DNA of 34,225 bases from Planctomycetota bacterium (GCA_016220095.1 JACRIJ010000110.1:1-34225); one strand, 5' to 3'. Shown: positions 8,113-16,815, numbered from the stretch's first letter. A program made the numbers and translations. Notes: generated by a model from the sequence alone, not told the origin.

Positions 8113-8777
8113 ATGTTCTACGAAGACGTTTTCAGAGCATTAAACCAAAGCAAAGCAAAGTAAAATACGCCATCGCAGGAGGCGTAGCAGTAATCCTGCA
8201 CGGATATGTGCGCTTTACCGCGGACCTTGATTTAATAGTTCAACTGGAACGTAAAAACATAAGCAGATTCTTCAGCACCGTTGAAGGCATAGGATACATC
8301 CCAAAGGGGCCTGTTACTAAAGAGCCATTCATAGATAAAAAGACAAGGCAAGAATGGATACGGCCAAAGAGCATAAAAGTTTTTTCATTTTTTCACAGCA
8401 AGAATTGCCTGAAAGTAATAGATATTTTCATAAAAAAACCTTTTGTTTTTGAAACAATTGAAAATGACTTTACGCTGATAAGAATTGCCGATTTCAAGAT
8501 ACCTGTTTTATCAATTAAGCATTTAATCAAGTTGAAAAAAAACGTAAACCATACCCAGGATTTAATTGACATCGCAAACCTGAAAGCATTACATTACGTG
8601 GAACAAATAACAAGCTCATCAGACATGGTGCATGAACACCTGAAACACTTTCAGAAAAGCTCATACGAAGAAAGGCTTAACTGGCTGGAAGAGGCAAATG
8701 AATTTGTCCTAAAAACGAGAATACGGAAGGAAAATCGAAAGAGAAATGACGAGACGACGCAGTCTATAGGTCTTTAA
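8113..8777 (+). pseudogene. Nucleotidyltransferase (AbiEii/MNT-like fold), frameshifted near the N-terminus
   Basis: The gene starts at ATG 8113 and reads MFYEDVFRALNQSKAK before a TAA at 8161-8163. The homologous continuation is in the next frame, KVKYAIAGGVAVILHGYVRF then TADLDLIV, running to the TAA at 8775-8777. The GG...D.D pattern is the metal and nucleotide site of nucleotidyltransferases of the AbiEii/DUF-type group. The break falls on a (CAAAG)3 tract at 8146-8160; removing one 5-bp copy restores one frame giving NQSKVKY. A -1 slip at the AAG before the TAA would also restore it. The rest of the frame, about 200 codons, is intact, so the lesion is recent, phase-variable or an assembly error. 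Members of this fold include type IV toxin components and antibiotic-resistance enzymes; the role here is unknown and no partner gene is adjacent. Confidence 0.75.
8146..8160 (+). repeat. (CAAAG)3 pentanucleotide tract inside a coding region
   Basis: There are three perfect copies of CAAAG at 8146, 8151 and 8156, followed by TAAAA. Because the unit is five bases, a gain or loss of one copy changes the reading frame of the nucleotidyltransferase. Confidence 0.85.
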
Positions 8778-8876
8778 ATCTTGCAATCCTGAATCCGTTA
8801 TTGCCGTTCGTTCTGCATGTTTCATTTTCATTCTTCATCCTTCGTTACGAACTCCTGACTCAAGACTCAGGACTCT

Positions 8877-10181
8877 TCAGGGGTACAGCCTGTTGAGCAT
8901 CCTCGCGAACGGGATGGTTTCCCTGACATGTTCGCTTCCGCATATCCATGAGACTGCGCGTTCAACGCCGAGGCCGAAGCCGCCGTGCGGCACAGTTCCG
9001 TACTTGCGCAGGTCCAGGTACCATTCAAAGGCCTTCCTGGGAAGTCCGTGTTCTGCAATCTTTTTTTCAAGGTATTCCAGGTCATCCGCGCGCTGTCCGC
9101 CGCCGATAATCTCGCCGATTCCCTCGGGCGCAAGTACGTCCACGCACAGCGCCTTGTCCAGATGCTCGGGGTCCTGCTTCATGTAAAATGCCTTTATTGC
9201 AAGCGGATACCTGTGCACCATAACGGGCTTGTCAAAATTCTTTGAAATAGCCTCCTCGTCAGGCGCGCCGAAATCGTTGCCGTATTCAAAAGGCAGGCCT
9301 GCTTTTTTAATCAACTCAACCGCTTCATCGTAACTTATCCGCGGGAACGGTGCGTTGATCTTTTCCAGCGGCGCGGTATTTCTTTCAAGGGTTTTCAGTT
9401 CTTCCTTGCGGTTTTCCAGCACCCTGTGCACTATGAATGTTATAAATTCCTCAGCTACGTTCATGACATCGTCAAGGTCCGCATAGGCAATTTCGGGTTC
9501 TACCATCCAGAATTCCGTAAGGTGCTTGCGGGTCTTGGATTTTTCCGCCCTGAATGTCGGGCCGAAAACGTAAACCTTGCCGAATGCCATTGCGCCGACT
9601 TCGCCGTAAAGCTGGCCGCTCTGGGACAAATAGGCTTTTTCATCAAAATAGCCGACCTCAAAAAGATTAGTGGTGCCCTCGCATGCCGCTGGAGTAAGTA
9701 TAGGGGCGTCCATCAGCACGTATCCATTGGAATCAAAATAATCCCTGATGGCCTTTACTATTTCCGCGCGAACGCGCAGAGTGGCGTGCTGTTTTTTTGA
9801 ACGTAACCACAAATGGCGATTATCCATAAGAAAAGCCGGGCCATGCGTTGACTGATGGCTGATGGGATAATCCGCGACGAGCTGAAGCAATTTAACATCC
9901 GTAAGAGTAAGCTCAAAGCCGCTGGAAGCGCGCTTATCTTCGCGGACAATGCCTTTAACTATAATGGACGATTCCTGCGTCAGTTTGCCCGCAAGCTCAA
10001 AAATCGGCTCAGGCAATTCGTTTTTCACGCCGACCGCCTGGACAATGCCCGTGCCGTCGCGCACCTGAAGGAAATGTATTTTGCCGCTGGAGCGAGAGTT
10101 GTATAGCCAGCCCTTGACGGTCACTTCCTTGCCTACGTGGTGTTTTAATTCACTGATGTATGTCTGGTCTTTTTTAAGCAT
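8877..10181 (-). CDS. asnS: Asparaginyl-tRNA synthetase
   Basis: The 434-aa class IIb synthetase charges tRNA-Asn with asparagine. An N-terminal OB-fold anticodon-binding domain (about residues 15-100, [22 protein letters not shown]) is followed by the catalytic core with motif 2 ([21 protein letters not shown] region) and motif 3 ([15 protein letters not shown]). The EFWMVEPE and [10 protein letters not shown] signatures point to AsnRS rather than AspRS. The length is normal. A promoter at 10218-10246 gives a leader of about 30 nt with AGGA before the ATG. The gene lies directly downstream of tRNA-Lys. Confidence 0.95.
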   Translation of the reverse strand: MLKKDQTYISELKHHVGKEVTVKGWLYNSRSSGKIHFLQVRDGTGIVQAVGVKNELPEPIFELAGKLTQESSIIVKGIVREDKRASSGFELTLTDVKLLQLVADYPISHQSTHGPAFLMDNRHLWLRSKKQHATLRVRAEIVKAIRDYFDSNGYVLMDAPILTPAACEGTTNLFEVGYFDEKAYLSQSGQLYGEVGAMAFGKVYVFGPTFRAEKSKTRKHLTEFWMVEPEIAYADLDDVMNVAEEFITFIVHRVLENRKEELKTLERNTAPLEKINAPFPRISYDEAVELIKKAGLPFEYGNDFGAPDEEAISKNFDKPVMVHRYPLAIKAFYMKQDPEHLDKALCVDVLAPEGIGEIIGGGQRADDLEYLEKKIAEHGLPRKAFEWYLDLRKYGTVPHGGFGLGVERAVSWICGSEHVRETIPFARMLNRLYP

Positions 10182-10217
10182 ATAGAAATCCTAAATAAAT
10201 TTACGATAACAGACGGG

Positions 10218-10246
10218 AATATACACTTTCAGGGATGTTAAGTCAA
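10218..10246 (-). promoter_or_regulatory. Promoter of asnS
   Basis: TTGACT (10246-10241) is followed after 17 bp by TATATT (10223-10218). The -35 box begins 11 bases after the 3' end of tRNA-Lys, separated from it by a T-run that may end the tRNA transcript. Confidence 0.78.
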
Positions 10247-10257
10247 GAAGAAAAAAA

Positions 10258-10330
10258 TGCGCCCTGAGGGACTCGAACCCACGGCCCGATGATTAAGAAT
10301 CATCTGCTCTACCAGCTGAGCTAAGGGCGC
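10258..10330 (-). tRNA. tRNA-Lys (CTT)
   Basis: The cloverleaf is complete on the minus strand: acceptor GCGCCCT/AGGGCGC, D-stem GCTC/GAGC, anticodon stem GATGA/TCATC with loop TTCTTAA (anticodon CTT) and T-loop TTCGAGT. The discriminator is A and CCA is not encoded. A run of seven T follows the 3' end at once. Confidence 0.96.
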
Positions 10331-10346
10331 ATAAATAAGCCTAATA

Positions 10347-10374
10347 ATTATAACATTGAAATAAATTCAGTCAA
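10347..10374 (-). promoter_or_regulatory. Promoter of tRNA-Lys
   Basis: TTGACT (10374-10369) is followed after 16 bp by TATAAT (10352-10347). The predicted start is near 10340, about 10 bases before the mature tRNA. The spacer up to 10554 holds only intergenic repeat motifs. Confidence 0.8.
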
Positions 10375-10554
10375 TATTTTTTTGATTTGTTTGATTTGCG
10401 CCTGATTGCAAAACATCCTGTTTTTAACAACAGATTTAGCAGATTGAACGGATTACAACTGAATAACCAACGCAGCCACAGAGGACACTGAGCATTGTTT
10501 TCTCTTTAACTATGACGCTCCTCATCCCGTCCTTCATTTTTCATTCTTCATTTT

Positions 10555-10758
10555 TTACTTAAACACTTCAATCACCACATCCGGGCACACAAGCGCGCAG
10601 GACTTGCATCCGGTGCACTTGTCAGGCAGTGCGAATTCCGCGTACTGCACCCCTCTGGCGTTCAGTTTTTCGCTCATTTTAATGCACAGTTTCGGGCAGA
10701 AATGAACGCATAATCCGCAGCCTTTGCATTTATCCTTTTTGATCTCTATCCTTGGCAT
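10555..10758 (-). CDS. Two-cluster 4Fe-4S ferredoxin, KorD-like
   Basis: This 67-aa protein contains two CxxCxxCxxxC motifs (CKGCGLCVHFC and CTGCKSCALVC), enough for two [4Fe-4S] clusters. The arrangement, with about 25 residues between motifs and the GVQYAEF linker, resembles the delta subunit of 2-oxoacid:ferredoxin oxidoreductases. The alpha, beta and gamma subunits are not adjacent, so it may act as a free electron carrier. Dxs and other pathway enzymes upstream do not themselves define its partner. The start at 10758 is preceded by GGAAAGGA about 10 bases upstream and overlaps the end of nadK by 29 bp, implying translational coupling. Confidence 0.88.
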   Translation of the reverse strand: MPRIEIKKDKCKGCGLCVHFCPKLCIKMSEKLNARGVQYAEFALPDKCTGCKSCALVCPDVVIEVFK

Positions 10759-11587
10759 AATCAAGCGATCCTTTCCAGTTTAATTTTGATACCAGCGTGT
10801 CGTAAAACGTCCTTATGCCGGTATCCACTATCTTGAATCTGTATTGTGATTTAGTAACGACTAATTTGTCATTTTCATGAAGGTACATGAATATCTGTCC
10901 GTCAACGGTCAGGACTATTTCCTCCGGTTTTTTTGCGATTTCCAGGACGATGGAATGCGAAGGCGGTATAACCAGCGGCCGGATGCTCAATGAGTGCGGG
11001 CATATTGAAGTAACGATAAAGGAATCAATGTCCGGATGCACCACGGGCCCGCCGGATGAAAGCGAATGCGCCGTAGAGCCCACAGGCGTGGAAATTATCA
11101 CGCCGTCGCCTTTGAACGTGGTCACGTACTTGTCATTAATCAGGAGATTTACGTAGAGCATTCTTGAAATAGTGCCCCTCGTAACGACCGCGTCATTAAG
11201 CGCGATAAAACTGCCCATTTGTTTGTTGTTCCGTATTATCCTGCAATCCAGCATCATCCGTTCCCTGACCTTAAGGTTTTTTGTAAGGAGCTTCTGAAAA
11301 TGGGTCTTAAGCTCTTCTATTTTCAATTCCGCGAGAAAGCCGAACTTGCCGACGTTTATGCCGACCACAGGAATCTGGTTTTTACCGAGCCTCCTCGCCG
11401 TTGAAAGCAGAAGCCCGTCCCCGCCAAAAACAAGCACGAGGTCGGCCTTGATGTTCTCAAGGCTCATCCTGCCGGTCAGGTCTTCGCCCGCGATCTTAGC
11501 GTGAACCTTAAGCAACGGTTTAAGCTGTTCAATCAGGTCAACCACGCCTTCTTTTCTTGAATCACCGAGAATGATTACTTTACGCAT
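10730..11587 (-). CDS. nadK: NAD kinase
   Basis: The 285-aa cytoplasmic enzyme phosphorylates NAD to NADP. The GGDG motif (55-58), the conserved ND of ALNDAVV (131-132) and the glycine-rich GDGVIISTPVGSTAHSLSSG block (160-179) are all intact. The length is typical. It starts 10 bp after the dxs stop and overlaps the downstream ferredoxin gene. The dxs-nadK pairing is sensible because the MEP pathway consumes NADPH. Confidence 0.95.
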   Translation of the reverse strand: MRKVIILGDSRKEGVVDLIEQLKPLLKVHAKIAGEDLTGRMSLENIKADLVLVFGGDGLLLSTARRLGKNQIPVVGINVGKFGFLAELKIEELKTHFQKLLTKNLKVRERMMLDCRIIRNNKQMGSFIALNDAVVTRGTISRMLYVNLLINDKYVTTFKGDGVIISTPVGSTAHSLSSGGPVVHPDIDSFIVTSICPHSLSIRPLVIPPSHSIVLEIAKKPEEIVLTVDGQIFMYLHENDKLVVTKSQYRFKIVDTGIRTFYDTLVSKLNWKGSLDYAKDRDQKG

Positions 11588-11597
11588 TTGTAATTCC

Positions 11598-13526
11598 TTA
11601 TTTAGAGCCTGAATTTAACTTTACGCCCTTTGCATTCTGAAGTATTTTCTTAAAGATATACCTGAAAATACCGTCCGCGGACAGGTCAAGCTGGTCAAGC
11701 AGAACATTGCGGTCGCCGTGTACGATAAACCTGTCGGGTATTCCTATGGAATAGAATTTATTAAGGCTGATTTTCATATTAGCCGCGAGTTCCAGCACCG
11801 CGGAACCGAATCCTCCGGCCGCCGAATGTTCCTCTACCGTAAGAATAAAAGGCTGTTCGTCAAAAAGGCCGGCAAAGAGTTCCGAATCAAGCGGCTTGGC
11901 AAATCGCGCGTTCACGACTGTAAGTTCCACGCCATAATCTCTAAACGCCTTAGCCGCGGCATAAGCCGGATAAGCTGTAGTACCGTACGCGATTATAACG
12001 CCTGCCTTGCCTTCCATAAGGACTTCGGCTTTTCCGTATTTTATTGCGCCGCTGTTTTGCGCGAACAAATCCTCTTCAGGCACGTTTGTGCGGGGATACC
12101 GTATGGCGCAGGGATGGTTGAATTCTACGGCAAACTCAAGCATCTTCGCAAGCTCTGTGCCGTCCTTGGGGGACATGAGAACCATATTCGGAAACGCCCT
12201 GAGGTACGCAATGTCAAAAACACCGTGATGCGTAGGGCCGTCATTGCCGACCATCCCCGCCCTGTCCATGGCAAATACTATTGGCAAATCCTGAAGGCAA
12301 GCCTCCTGAAAAACCTGGTCAAGGGCGCGCTGAAGGAATGTTGAGTAGATTGCCACAACAGGCCTTAATCCGGAATACGCAAGCCCTGCGGCAAGACCTA
12401 CCGCATGCTGTTCGCAGATTCCCACGTCAAAAAACCTGTTCGGAAATTCCTTTTCAAATTTTACAAGACCGGTGCCGTCAGGCATCGCGGCCGTTATAGC
12501 GGCTATTTTTTCGTTTTTTTGCGCTAATTTTATGATTGCCCTGGCAAAAACATCCGTATAAGTCGTATTGTTTTTTACGCCCGCGCTGATGATTTTAGGT
12601 TCCGGCGGTTTCGGTGAAATGCCGTGTAACTTGAAGGGGTCTTTTTCGGCAAGCTCATATCCTTTGCCTTTTTCCGTAACCAGATGGACGATAACAGGGC
12701 CGCTAAGTTTTTTTATATCATTGAAAACCTTTACAAGATTTTCTATATTGTGCCCGTCAAACGGCCCATAGTAATGAAACCCGAGCGCTTCAAAAAAATA
12801 TCCGCCGATAGTCGCCTTTAAGGACGCCCTGAGATGGTCAATGGCCTTTTCCATGGGCTGGCCTATCAAAGGCAGGCGGTCAAGTATCTGCTGGACATCC
12901 TTCTTAATATCCTGATACAGGGGCATGATTCTGACCTTGCTCAGGTAATCCGCCATAGCGCCGACGGTCCTGGAAATAGACATGCTGTTGTCATTTAGTA
13001 TTACGATGAGATTTTTCTTTAAGGCGCCGCTGTTGTTAAGCGCCTCGTACGTAGCGCCGCAGGTCATGGCGCCGTCGCCGACCACTGCGATAACATGGCG
13101 ATTCGTACCGAGAATCTTATCCCCGCAAAGAATACCGAGTGCTGTAGAAACCGAAGTGCCCGCGTGCCCCATCGTAAAAGGGTCGTAAGGGCTTTCATCT
13201 TTTGACGTAAAACCGCTCAGGCCCTTGTATTGGCGCAGGGTTTTGAAATATTCCCTGCGTTCAGTCAGTATCTTATGCGTATAGCATTGGTGGCTGACGT
13301 CCCAGATAATGCGGTCTGTCCTGAAATTAAACGCGTAATTGAGCGCGATGGTAAACTCCACGGCGCCGAGATTTGAACCCAAATGACCGCCGTTAACGGC
13401 GACAACTTCCTTGATGTACTCCCTGATCTCAGCCGCGAGAACGGGCAACTTGTCCATAGGAAGCTTCTTAACGTCTTCAGGCGTATTAATTTGCGGAAGT
13501 ATCTTATTCATTTCAATTACTGCCAT
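11598..13526 (-). CDS. dxs: 1-Deoxy-D-xylulose-5-phosphate synthase
   Basis: The 642-aa thiamine-diphosphate enzyme condenses pyruvate and glyceraldehyde 3-phosphate, the first step of the MEP isoprenoid pathway. Visible landmarks are the N-terminal NGGHLGSNLG (catalytic His region, about 45-54), the ThDP motif GDG...NDN (150-152, 178-180), the cofactor-activating Glu in DVGICEQHAVG, and the DRAGMVGNDGPTHHG substrate loop. The length and domain order are normal. Its own promoter lies at 13574-13601, so it can be transcribed separately from the polyprenyl synthase gene upstream. A second in-frame ATG five codons later (13511) is an alternative start. Confidence 0.96.
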   Translation of the reverse strand: MAVIEMNKILPQINTPEDVKKLPMDKLPVLAAEIREYIKEVVAVNGGHLGSNLGAVEFTIALNYAFNFRTDRIIWDVSHQCYTHKILTERREYFKTLRQYKGLSGFTSKDESPYDPFTMGHAGTSVSTALGILCGDKILGTNRHVIAVVGDGAMTCGATYEALNNSGALKKNLIVILNDNSMSISRTVGAMADYLSKVRIMPLYQDIKKDVQQILDRLPLIGQPMEKAIDHLRASLKATIGGYFFEALGFHYYGPFDGHNIENLVKVFNDIKKLSGPVIVHLVTEKGKGYELAEKDPFKLHGISPKPPEPKIISAGVKNNTTYTDVFARAIIKLAQKNEKIAAITAAMPDGTGLVKFEKEFPNRFFDVGICEQHAVGLAAGLAYSGLRPVVAIYSTFLQRALDQVFQEACLQDLPIVFAMDRAGMVGNDGPTHHGVFDIAYLRAFPNMVLMSPKDGTELAKMLEFAVEFNHPCAIRYPRTNVPEEDLFAQNSGAIKYGKAEVLMEGKAGVIIAYGTTAYPAYAAAKAFRDYGVELTVVNARFAKPLDSELFAGLFDEQPFILTVEEHSAAGGFGSAVLELAANMKISLNKFYSIGIPDRFIVHGDRNVLLDQLDLSADGIFRYIFKKILQNAKGVKLNSGSK

Positions 13527-13573
13527 ACCTGCATAATATCGTCAAAAACCGCAGGTTAGCTGTATAACTGCAT

Positions 13574-13601
13574 ATTATAACACAAAAACCGTATGAGTCA
13601 A
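13574..13601 (-). promoter_or_regulatory. Promoter of dxs-nadK-ferredoxin
   Basis: TTGACT (13601-13596) is followed after 16 bp by TATAAT (13579-13574). The predicted start is near 13567, giving a leader of about 40 nt that contains CCTGC and GCAGG arms just before the ATG. Confidence 0.8.
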
Positions 13602-13823
13602 TGATTTTGCGATATGCGATGTGCGAACTGTGATTTGAGATTTCAGATTCAGGATACGACGAACGTTATTTTTGCCACGAAGACACCAAGGCACGAATAT
13701 TGAAAAACGCGGAAGGAAGAACGGGATGAAAGACCATGTGTCCGTCGTACCTCGCTATACGCTAAATCATCAAAATTTTACCGCCTAACCCCATAACTCC
13801 GCAACCCCTTAACTCCGCAACTC
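13602..13823. repeat. Intergenic repeat mosaic between dxs and the polyprenyl synthase
   Basis: This spacer has no gene. It holds GCCACGAAGACACCAAGGCA (13675-13694) and a run of AACTCC GCAACCCCTT AACTCC units (13782-13823), copies of families found elsewhere in the window. No terminator is evident. Confidence 0.6.
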
Positions 13824-14906
13824 CTACCTGTTCCTGTCAACTATATATTCTGCCAGGGCTGAAAGGAATTCTTTATGCCTTGAGGCAGGCAATATGTCCA
13901 GGTATTTTACGGATTTTTTTATAAATGCCATGGCCTTTTCCTGCGTCTTACTGACCGCACCGAGGCTCACGAATATATCCTTCACGGCTGTTACGTCATT
14001 AGAATCCGCGCCCGGATTGCCCAGGACGCGTTTCAATAATGCGGTCTGTTTTTTATCCGCCCTCTTAAACGCCTCCAGCACAATCAACGTCCTTTTGCCT
14101 TCTCTTATATCGGAGCCAACGGGTTTGCCGAGTTTTTTCTGGTCGCCTGTAATTCCAAGGATATCATCCTGCAATTGAAACGCCAGTCCCGCGTAATAAG
14201 CATAATTAGAAACGGCATCTGCATATTTATGATTCAATTTACCGGTTCCTATGACAGCGCCGGCGCGGCAGGAAAAACTCAAGAGCGCCGCGGTTTTTTT
14301 AGCCAGCATTTGCAAAACTTGTTTTTCCGTAACATTGCCGGGCTTAGTGAAAGACAACTGGACATCAACGGTTTCGCCTTCCATCACATCATTAATAAGC
14401 CGGCCTTCAAGCTCTGCAATAAGCGCTATAACTACGGCGGGCGGAACTTTATTTTGCGCGAGCCGCGCCATAAGCGTTACCGCAAAACCCTGAAGGATAT
14501 CCCCTGCGAGTATAGCCACGCAACGGCCGTATTCTTCGGACAATTTTGCGGACAGGCCGAAAACTGCCGTTTTTTCAGCAAAGTATCTGTGCACGGTCAG
14601 CGCCTCTCGGCGCAGGTCATCATTATCTATAATGTCATCGTGAACGAGGGTCCACGTATGAAAGGCCTCAACAGCCGCGGCTGCGGGAAGCGCTTGTTTC
14701 ATGTTACCACCGGCGGCGGCGCAGGAATTCAACAAAAGCGCCGGCCTGATGCATTTTTTCTTTAATTGAAAATACCTTAACGCGCCCTCTTTAAGGTCTG
14801 CGGGAGCGAAGCCCGAGGAACCGGCGGCGTCAAGCAGGTAATCCGTGACCAGAACGGAAACCCTTGCGAGTTCGGATTCTACCATCTTTTGTTTTTGCAT
14901 GTTCAT
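13824..14906 (-). CDS. Polyprenyl diphosphate synthase (probably farnesyl/geranylgeranyl)
   Basis: This 360-aa trans-prenyltransferase elongates allylic diphosphates with IPP. The first Asp-rich motif is DDIID (90-94) and the second is DDILG (247-251); the substrate-binding KKKCIRP (49-55) replaces the usual GKRxRP. The motif FHTWTLVHDDIID has an aromatic residue five positions before the first Asp and no two-residue insertion, as in archaeal-type short-chain synthases, so a C15-C20 product is likely. Product length cannot be fixed from sequence alone. It lies in the common order xseA-xseB-ispA-dxs. A second ATG two codons in (14900) is a possible start. Confidence 0.9.
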   Translation of the reverse strand: MNMQKQKMVESELARVSVLVTDYLLDAAGSSGFAPADLKEGALRYFQLKKKCIRPALLLNSCAAAGGNMKQALPAAAAVEAFHTWTLVHDDIIDNDDLRREALTVHRYFAEKTAVFGLSAKLSEEYGRCVAILAGDILQGFAVTLMARLAQNKVPPAVVIALIAELEGRLINDVMEGETVDVQLSFTKPGNVTEKQVLQMLAKKTAALLSFSCRAGAVIGTGKLNHKYADAVSNYAYYAGLAFQLQDDILGITGDQKKLGKPVGSDIREGKRTLIVLEAFKRADKKQTALLKRVLGNPGADSNDVTAVKDIFVSLGAVSKTQEKAMAFIKKSVKYLDILPASRHKEFLSALAEYIVDRNR

Positions 14907-14991
14907 CAGTTTCTAAATCCTAAACTTATATATTTTCTTGCCGCGAAGGACTTATTCAGTGGCTTCAGTGCATTCAGTGATTATAGAAAGT

Positions 14992-15222
14992 CTACTGAAA
15001 GTCTTTCTTTTTCAATTCGCCTTTTTCGTCCGGCGGCTCGTCCTTGAGGAGGACTTCAATCTTCTTCTCGGCGGAATTCAGGATTTCATAGCATTTTTTC
15101 AATGACTTCATGCCGGTTTCGTATTTTGACATGGCGGTTTCAAGCCCGAGTTCGCCGCCTTCAAGCTCTTCAATGGTTTTTTCAACCTGTTTCAGGAAAT
15201 CTTCAAATTTTTCTTTTGCCAT
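14992..15222 (-). CDS. xseB: Exodeoxyribonuclease VII small subunit
   Basis: The 76-aa protein has the family pattern FEDFLKQVEKTIEELEGGEL...LETAMSKYETGMKSLKKCYE, a helical hairpin that binds the XseA large subunit. The charged C-terminal tail is usual. AAAGG lies 8-12 bases before the ATG. It lies between xseA and the polyprenyl synthase, as in many bacteria. Confidence 0.95.
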   Translation of the reverse strand: MAKEKFEDFLKQVEKTIEELEGGELGLETAMSKYETGMKSLKKCYEILNSAEKKIEVLLKDEPPDEKGELKKKDFQ

Positions 15223-15515
15223 AGATTAACCTTTCATACAGAAAACTAAAAAACAATGACGGTTTTTGCCACGAAGGCACGAAGACGCGAAGTTTTAACA
15301 AAACGACGACGACATTTTACAGTGACTGGACGAGACTTGGACGAGACACGACGATTTCTTTGGTTTACGATTACGCGTCCGTACGTCAATCATCAAATCG
15401 CAAATCATCCAGTCATTAAATCCCAAACGTTCTTCATTATTCATTTTTCATACTTTATACTTCGTCACTGTCCACTGACCGATAGTCGCAACCAGCGGCT
15501 ACAACCGGCCACTCG
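15223..15515. repeat. Repeat-filled spacer between xseA and xseB
   Basis: About 290 bp without a credible gene separate two genes that usually touch or overlap. It contains GCCACGAAGGCACGAAGACG (15269-15288), a TTCATTATTCATTTTTCATA block (15432-15451) and other fragments of the window-wide repeat families. This suggests repeat insertion within the operon. Confidence 0.6.
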
Positions 15516-16745
15516 TCAAGTAACTTCGGAAACTATTTCCCCATCCGACAGGCGCGTTTTTATCTTATCTCCGGCCTTTACCTGTCCGGAGGAAGTCAAT
15601 ATCTTATCATCTTTCGTAGTCACGCTATAACCGCGGGCGAGTATTTTAAGCGGATTTATTGCTTCCATGCGGCCTGCCAAGGCTGAAAGACTGCTTTTGC
15701 CGGATTTAAGGATATTATTCACGGCCAATTTCATCCTCTCACCCCTGTCATCAAGCCGCTGTTGGAATTGCCTTATGATTTCCATAGGGCTTTTCAAAGC
15801 AAGGCGCTTTTCCAATTGTTTCAGGCCCACCTTATGGTCCTGCAGTTTTTCCTTAAGCAACGCCTGCATTTCCACCCTATAATCGTCAAGATGGTCAAAC
15901 AGCTCCTGCCTTAACGGCACTACGAGTTCCGCGGCCTTTGTAGGCGTTTGAGCGCGCGCGTCCGCGACGAGGTCGGATATGGTTATATCAATCTCATGCC
16001 CGACTGCCGAAACTACGGGCACTTCCGAGGCATGGACCGCCCTGACAACTATTTCTTCATTAAAAGACCACAGGTCTTCAATACTGCCGCCGCCGCGGCC
16101 TATAATAATGACTTCAACGTCTTCCAGCGTATTTAAATATTTAATGCCTTGCGCAATCTCTTCCGCAGAGCCTTCACCCTGCACCCTGGACGGGTAAATC
16201 AAGACGCGCGTTTCAGGAAAACGCATGTTTATTCCGTTGAGGATATCGCGCACGGCCGCGCCTGAAGGAGACGTTACCACGCCCACCGTATGAGGCAGAA
16301 ACGGCAAAGGTCTCTTGCGGGATTCGTCAAAGAGCCCTTCTTTGTACAACTTTTCCTTTAACTGTTCAAAGGCGAGCTGTAAAGCCCCGACTCCTTTAGG
16401 TTCCATGGAGGATGCTATTATCTGATACTGCCCGGAATTTTCGTAAAGAGTGACCCTGCCGTGCAGTATAACTTCCATGCCGTCTTTCAACTCAAATTTT
16501 ATCCTGACCGCGGTGCCGGCGAACAAAACCGCTCTTACCTGGCAATCTTTGTCTTTAAGCGTAAAATACCTGTGGCCGGAATCATATAAACGCAAATTTG
16601 ATATCTCGCCGGAAACCCATACGGAACCGACGTTTTGTTCAAGCATGCCCTTGACGCGGCGGTTTAATTCCGTGACAGTAAGCACCTTCCTTACGGCATC
16701 CTTGGCAGGCGTAACCGGCGAAGGCTTTTCATCAAAAAGTTCCAT
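15516..16745 (-). CDS. xseA: Exodeoxyribonuclease VII large subunit
   Basis: This protein of 409 aa is the catalytic subunit of exonuclease VII, which degrades single-stranded DNA to oligonucleotides in repair. An N-terminal OB-fold (about 20-115, SVWVSGEISNLR...GHRYFTLKD) precedes the catalytic core (RPLPFLPHTVGVVTSPSGAA, IIIGRGGGSIEDLWSFN, VSAVGHEIDITISDLVAD), then a helical region and the end domain containing LARGYSVTTK. The ATG at 16745 is chosen because the promoter -10 box (16757-16752) ends six bases before it; an ATG at 16763 would lie upstream of the transcript. The mRNA may therefore be leaderless. Confidence 0.95.
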   Translation of the reverse strand: MELFDEKPSPVTPAKDAVRKVLTVTELNRRVKGMLEQNVGSVWVSGEISNLRLYDSGHRYFTLKDKDCQVRAVLFAGTAVRIKFELKDGMEVILHGRVTLYENSGQYQIIASSMEPKGVGALQLAFEQLKEKLYKEGLFDESRKRPLPFLPHTVGVVTSPSGAAVRDILNGINMRFPETRVLIYPSRVQGEGSAEEIAQGIKYLNTLEDVEVIIIGRGGGSIEDLWSFNEEIVVRAVHASEVPVVSAVGHEIDITISDLVADARAQTPTKAAELVVPLRQELFDHLDDYRVEMQALLKEKLQDHKVGLKQLEKRLALKSPMEIIRQFQQRLDDRGERMKLAVNNILKSGKSSLSALAGRMEAINPLKILARGYSVTTKDDKILTSSGQVKAGDKIKTRLSDGEIVSEVT

Positions 16746-16751
16746 ATCTTT

Positions 16752-16779
16752 ATTATATATCATTAAGAAAACGAGTCAA
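16752..16779 (-). promoter_or_regulatory. Promoter of xseA, leaderless type
   Basis: TTGACT (16779-16774) is followed after 16 bp by TATAAT (16757-16752), then AAAGAT and the ATG. The +1 is predicted at or next to the A of the ATG. It is back to back with the promoter at 16787-16815. Confidence 0.75.
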
Positions 16780-16786
16780 CTATAAT

Positions 16787-16815
16787 TTGACTTTACGGCG
16801 TTTTTTTGGTAGAAT
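16787..16815 (+). promoter_or_regulatory. Promoter of the first toroid protein gene
   Basis: TTGACT (16787-16792) is followed after 17 bp by TAGAAT (16810-16815). The predicted start is near 16822, giving a leader of about 70 nt that begins with GAGTCCGGAGTC repeat units. Confidence 0.78.

Noticed and set aside
8845..8876. CCTGA...TCAGG hairpin after asnS as a terminator
   Set aside because: It has only five paired bases and no U-tract. It is better explained as GACTC-family repeats.
11718..12344. 208-codon plus-strand frame opposite dxs
   Set aside because: It is antisense to the conserved C-terminal half of DXS and shows no family features.
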